A stretch of 64,000 nt of DNA from Glandiceps talaboti (lineage: Eukaryota > Hemichordata > Enteropneusta > Spengelidae), in contig NC_135557.1 in NCBI RefSeq assembly GCF_964340395.1, positions 3,446,216 through 3,510,215 of the forward strand. Reading direction: 5' to 3'. Under the pieces are notes generated by a model. The model did no database searches. It saw only the letters and a program-made list of their open reading frames with translations, and had not been told where the DNA came from. Shown one piece after another: positions 61,301 to 64,000 of the stretch (positions are counted from its first letter, which is position 1; each line of letters opens with the position of its first letter). Made by a program: the position numbers and the translations under genes.

Positions 61301-63741
61301 TTGTCACTACTCAATTTAACCTTTTTGAAAAGATATTACCACTGATAATAAAGTTATGCTAATCTTCAAAATATGACATCATTCAGCTACAATCTACTTG
61401 TGACACAAGGTTGTCACTACTTGTCATGTGCTTAGTACTGATAAAAGACCCTTTAGTTAACTTGTACTTTCCATTGGTGAAGGAAAACAATATTGGGCAA
61501 CAAAACCTAATGACCATTTTCAGTAATTTTACAATTCCAAAATCTTCACTTACTTCTTCCGCTTCTTGATTGGCTGTCTGATCTTCATCTGCCATCTATG
61601 TTCGTTCCATCTTCCTTGGCCTTGGGGTTCCATCCTGAAAGGAATTAATCAAACAATACAGTATGAACTTATTGATGGAATGAAATAACAGTCATTTCAA
61701 TTTTAAAATTTACTCTTAAAGTTGTCACTACTCAATTTAACCTTTTTGAAAAGATATTACCAATGATAATAAAGTTATTCTAATCTCCACAATATTACTT
61801 CATTCAGCTAAAATCTACTTGTGACACAAGGTTGTCACTACTTGTCATGTGCTTAGTACTGACAAAAGACCCTTTAGTTAACTTGTACTTTCCATTGGTG
61901 AAGGAAAACAATATTGGGCAACAAAACCTAATGACCATTTTCAGTAATTTTACAATTCCAAAATCTTCACTTACTTCTTCCGCTTATTGATTTGCTGTCT
62001 GATCTTCATCTGTCATCTGTGTTCGTGCCATCTTCCTTGGCCTTGGGGTTCCATCCTGAAAGGAATAAATCAAACAATACAGTATGAACTTATTGATGGA
62101 ATGAAATAACAGTCATTTCAATTTTAATATTTACTCTTAAAGTTGTCACTACTCAATTTAACCTTTTTGAAAAGATATTACCACTGATAATAAAGTTATG
62201 CTAATCTCCAAAATATAACTTCATTCAGCTACAATCTACTTGTGACACAAGGTTGTCACTACTTGTCATGTGCTTAGTTCTGACAAAAGACCCTTTAGTT
62301 AACTTGTACTTTCCATTGGTGAAGGAAAACAATATTGGGCAACAAAACCTAATGACCATTTTCAATAATTTTACAATTCCAAAATCTTCACTTACTTCTT
62401 CCGCTTCTTGATTGGGTGTCTGATCTTCATCTGTCATCTATGTTCGTGCCATCTTCCTTGGCCTTGGGGTTCCATCCTGAAAGGAATTAAACAAACAATA
62501 CAGTATGAACTTATTGATGGAATGAAATAACAGTCATTTCAATTTTAATATTTACTCTTAAAGTTCTCACTTCTCAATTTAACCTTTTTGAAAAGATATT
62601 ACCACTGATAATAAATTTATACTAATCTATAAAATATAACTTCATTCAGCTACAATCTACTTGTGACACAAGGTTGTCATTACTTGTCATGTGCTTAGTT
62701 CTGACAAAAGACCCTTTAGTTAACTTGTACTTTCCATTGGTGAAGGAAAACAATATTGGGCAACAAAACCTAATGACCATTTTCAGTAATTTTACAATTC
62801 CAAAATCTTCACTTACTTCTTCCGCTTCTTGATTGGCTGTCTGATCTTCATCTGTCATCTATCTTCGTGCCATCTTCCTTGGCCTTGGGGTTCCATCCTG
62901 AAAGGAAAGAATCAAACAATACAGTATGAACTTATTGATGGAATGAAATAACAGTCATTTCAATTTTAATACTTAATCTTAAAGTTGTCACTACTCAATT
63001 TAACCTTTTTGAAAAGATATTACCACTGATAATAAAGTTATGCTAATCTCCAAAATATAACTTAATTCAGCTACAATCTACTTGTGACACAAGTTTGTCA
63101 CTACTTGTCATGTGCTTAGTATTGACAAAAGACCCTTTTGTTAACTTGTACTTTCCATTCGTGAAGAAAAAAACAATATTGGAAAAAAAAACCTAATGAC
63201 CATTTTCAATAATTTTACAATTCCAAAATCTTCACTTACTTCTTCCGCTTCTTGATTGGCTGTCTGATCTTCATCTGTCATCTGTGTTCGTGCCATCTTC
63301 CTTGGCCTTGGGGTTCCATCCTGAAAGGAATGAATCAAACAATACAGTATGAACTTATTGATGGAATGAAATAACAGTCATTTCAATTTTAATATTTACT
63401 CTTAAAGTTCTCACTTCTCAATTTAACCTTTTTGAAAAGATATTACCACTGATAATAAAGTTATGCTAATCTTCAAAATATAACATCATTCAGCTACAAT
63501 CTACTTGTGACACAAGGTTGTCACTACTTGTCATGTGCTTAGTACTGACAAAAGACCCTTTAGTTAACGTGTACTTTCCATTGGTGAAGGAAAACAATAT
63601 TGGGCAACAAAACCTAATGACCATTTTCAGTAATTTGATAATTCCAAAATCTTCACTTACTTCTTCTGCTTCTTGATTGAATGTCTGATCTTCATCTGTC
63701 ATCTGTGTTCATGCCATCTTCCTTGGCCTTGGGGTTCCATC
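31276..63741 (-). CDS. Candidate repeat-protein gene made of 77 tandem 81-nt exons (may be pseudogenised)
   Basis: On the minus strand every unit contains ATTCCTTTCAG, 81 nt, then GTAAGTGAAG. The 81 nt are exactly 27 codons in phase 0-0, so any number could be joined without a frame change. The consensus module begins DGTPRPRKMARTQ and ends DQTANQEAEE: a basic Pro/Arg/Lys half followed by an acidic, Gln-rich half, probably disordered. The other two frames are closed in the consensus. The first module from the left is 31815-31895; the last complete one is 63661-63741. I count 34 open modules and 43 with an in-frame stop, so a transcript including all modules could not encode one protein. The donor is GTAAGA in the copies at 46889 and 48980; the acceptor is TTTAAG at 50733 and 54907. 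No homologous family is recognised. The 5' end lies outside the window. Alternatives: a satellite derived from one exon-intron unit, or a non-coding RNA gene. Confidence 0.35.
31815..31895 (-). CDS. First (minus-strand last) full 81-nt exon module
   Basis: Differs from the consensus at 3 of 81 positions and is open (QMAEEDQ replaces QMTDEDQ), with donor GTAAGT and acceptor TTTCAG intact. The adjoining 135 bp of intron differ from consensus at about 13 positions plus an indel by eye. The module is thus somewhat better preserved than its intron at the edge, where homogenisation should be weakest. Confidence 0.4.
33909..36102 (-). repeat. Three-unit duplication, period 1267 bp
   Basis: Modules at 33909, 34332 and 34755 match those at 35176, 35599 and 36022 with exactly 1267-bp offsets, sharing TGTTATCTATCTTCG, TATCACTAAATTTT and AAAGGATTTAAACAAAC. 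Parts of the same block recur at 36430-37353 and 39777-41124. Confidence 0.88.
45640..49481 (-). repeat. Five-unit higher-order repeat, period 2091 bp, two copies
   Basis: Modules starting 45640, 46061, 46482, 46889 and 47310 match those at 47731, 48152, 48573, 48980 and 49401 at exactly 2091 bp. Shared rare variants are ATCTCCACTTAC, a TAA module, AGTTCCGAC, the 3-bp deletion TCTTCTTACTT, and the TGA module GTTCATGCC. A partial relative recurs at modules 51903-53655. Confidence 0.9.
55235..59950 (-). repeat. Six-unit higher-order repeat, period 2528 bp, two copies
   Basis: Modules at 55235-57422 correspond to 57763-59950, every pair separated by 2528 bp. Private variants shared only by the two copies include CTACAACCTACTTG with TGTAACTACATGTCAAG (56755 and 59283) and the T-rich module end at 57342 and 59870. 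Confidence 0.85.
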
Positions 63742-64000
63742 CTGAAAGGAATGAATCAAACAATACAGTATGAACTTATTGATGGAATGAAATAACAGTC
63801 ATTTCAATTTTAATATTTACTCTTAAAGTTGCACTACTCAATTTAACCTTTTTGAAAAGATATTACCACTGATAATAAAGTTATGCTAATCTTCAAAATA
63901 TAACATCATTCAGCTACAATCTACTTGTGACACAAGGTTGTCACTACTTGTCATGTGCTTAGTACTGACAAAAGACCCTTTAGTTAACGTGTACTTTCCA

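Larger units (their letters stand above)
31276..64000 (-). repeat. Giant tandem array of about 421-bp units, 77 complete modules, continuing past the window
   Basis: Each unit carries CTTGGCCTTGGGGTTCCATC (plus strand), then a spacer of about 340 bp. Module spacing is 420-423 bp in most copies and 407-409 bp in about 14 copies. The short class has lost a block of about 22 bp (TCTTACC replaces TCTTAAAGTTG...TTTAACC) and gained 6 bp (CCACTGGCACTGATAA), always together. A-run length after GGTGAAG distinguishes further subclasses. Central copies are almost identical. Copies at the left end (31276-31895) and, more mildly, right of about 61500 carry private changes. The array is oriented in one direction throughout and is not closed within the window. 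Confidence 0.97.

Noticed and set aside
31276-64000. CRISPR array
   Set aside because: Units are about 421 bp, repeats are not short with unique spacers, and the context is an animal genome with introns.
31276-64000. Gene cluster of dozens of separate small genes of 65-90 codons
   Set aside because: Most such frames begin at an internal Met or non-ATG codon inside the intron-like part and run across a consensus splice donor; frame-breaking A-run indels are common, so independent small genes are not supported.

Overview
The window is nuclear DNA of an animal, almost certainly an invertebrate. Evidence: a five-exon gene with GT-AG introns for mitochondrial ribosomal protein L16, remnants of a Penelope-like and a CR1/L2/Jockey-type retroelement, AT-rich sequence, and abundant microsatellites, minisatellites and small inverted-repeat elements. 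The dispersed-repeat style suggests a marine invertebrate, but the phylum cannot be fixed from the sequence.

Layout. 1-867 holds the decayed 3' end of a Penelope-like element. 868-7785 has no recognisable gene; it carries microsatellites, a 31-bp minisatellite, a short inverted-repeat element and two copies of a dispersed repeat. 7786-19243 (+) is MRPL16, the only securely identified host gene (253 codons; splice phases close exactly). Its introns are about two-thirds tandem repeat: a 64-bp array in intron 1, 32-bp and 29-bp arrays in intron 2, a CA tract in intron 3, and a 53-copy 59-bp array in intron 4. 19244-27500 is intergenic, with hairpins, fold-back elements and two weak exon candidates. 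27510-29113 (-) is a broken non-LTR retrotransposon. 29114-31260 is microsatellite-rich.

The outstanding object is 31276-64000: more than 32 kb of head-to-tail units of about 421 bp (77 complete exon-like modules plus flanks), running off the right edge. On the minus strand each unit looks like one intron plus one 81-nt symmetric exon (27 codons, phase 0-0), with a pyrimidine-rich CAG acceptor and a GTAAGT donor. A diverged left-edge unit reads, in the same frame after an acceptor, into a TAA stop, as a terminal exon would. By my count 34 of the 77 modules are open and 43 carry an in-frame stop (TAG, TAA or TGA). It is therefore either a hugely amplified exon of a partly decayed or selectively spliced repeat-protein gene, or a satellite born from an exon-intron unit. 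Higher-order periods (1267, 2091 and 2528 bp) record successive block duplications.
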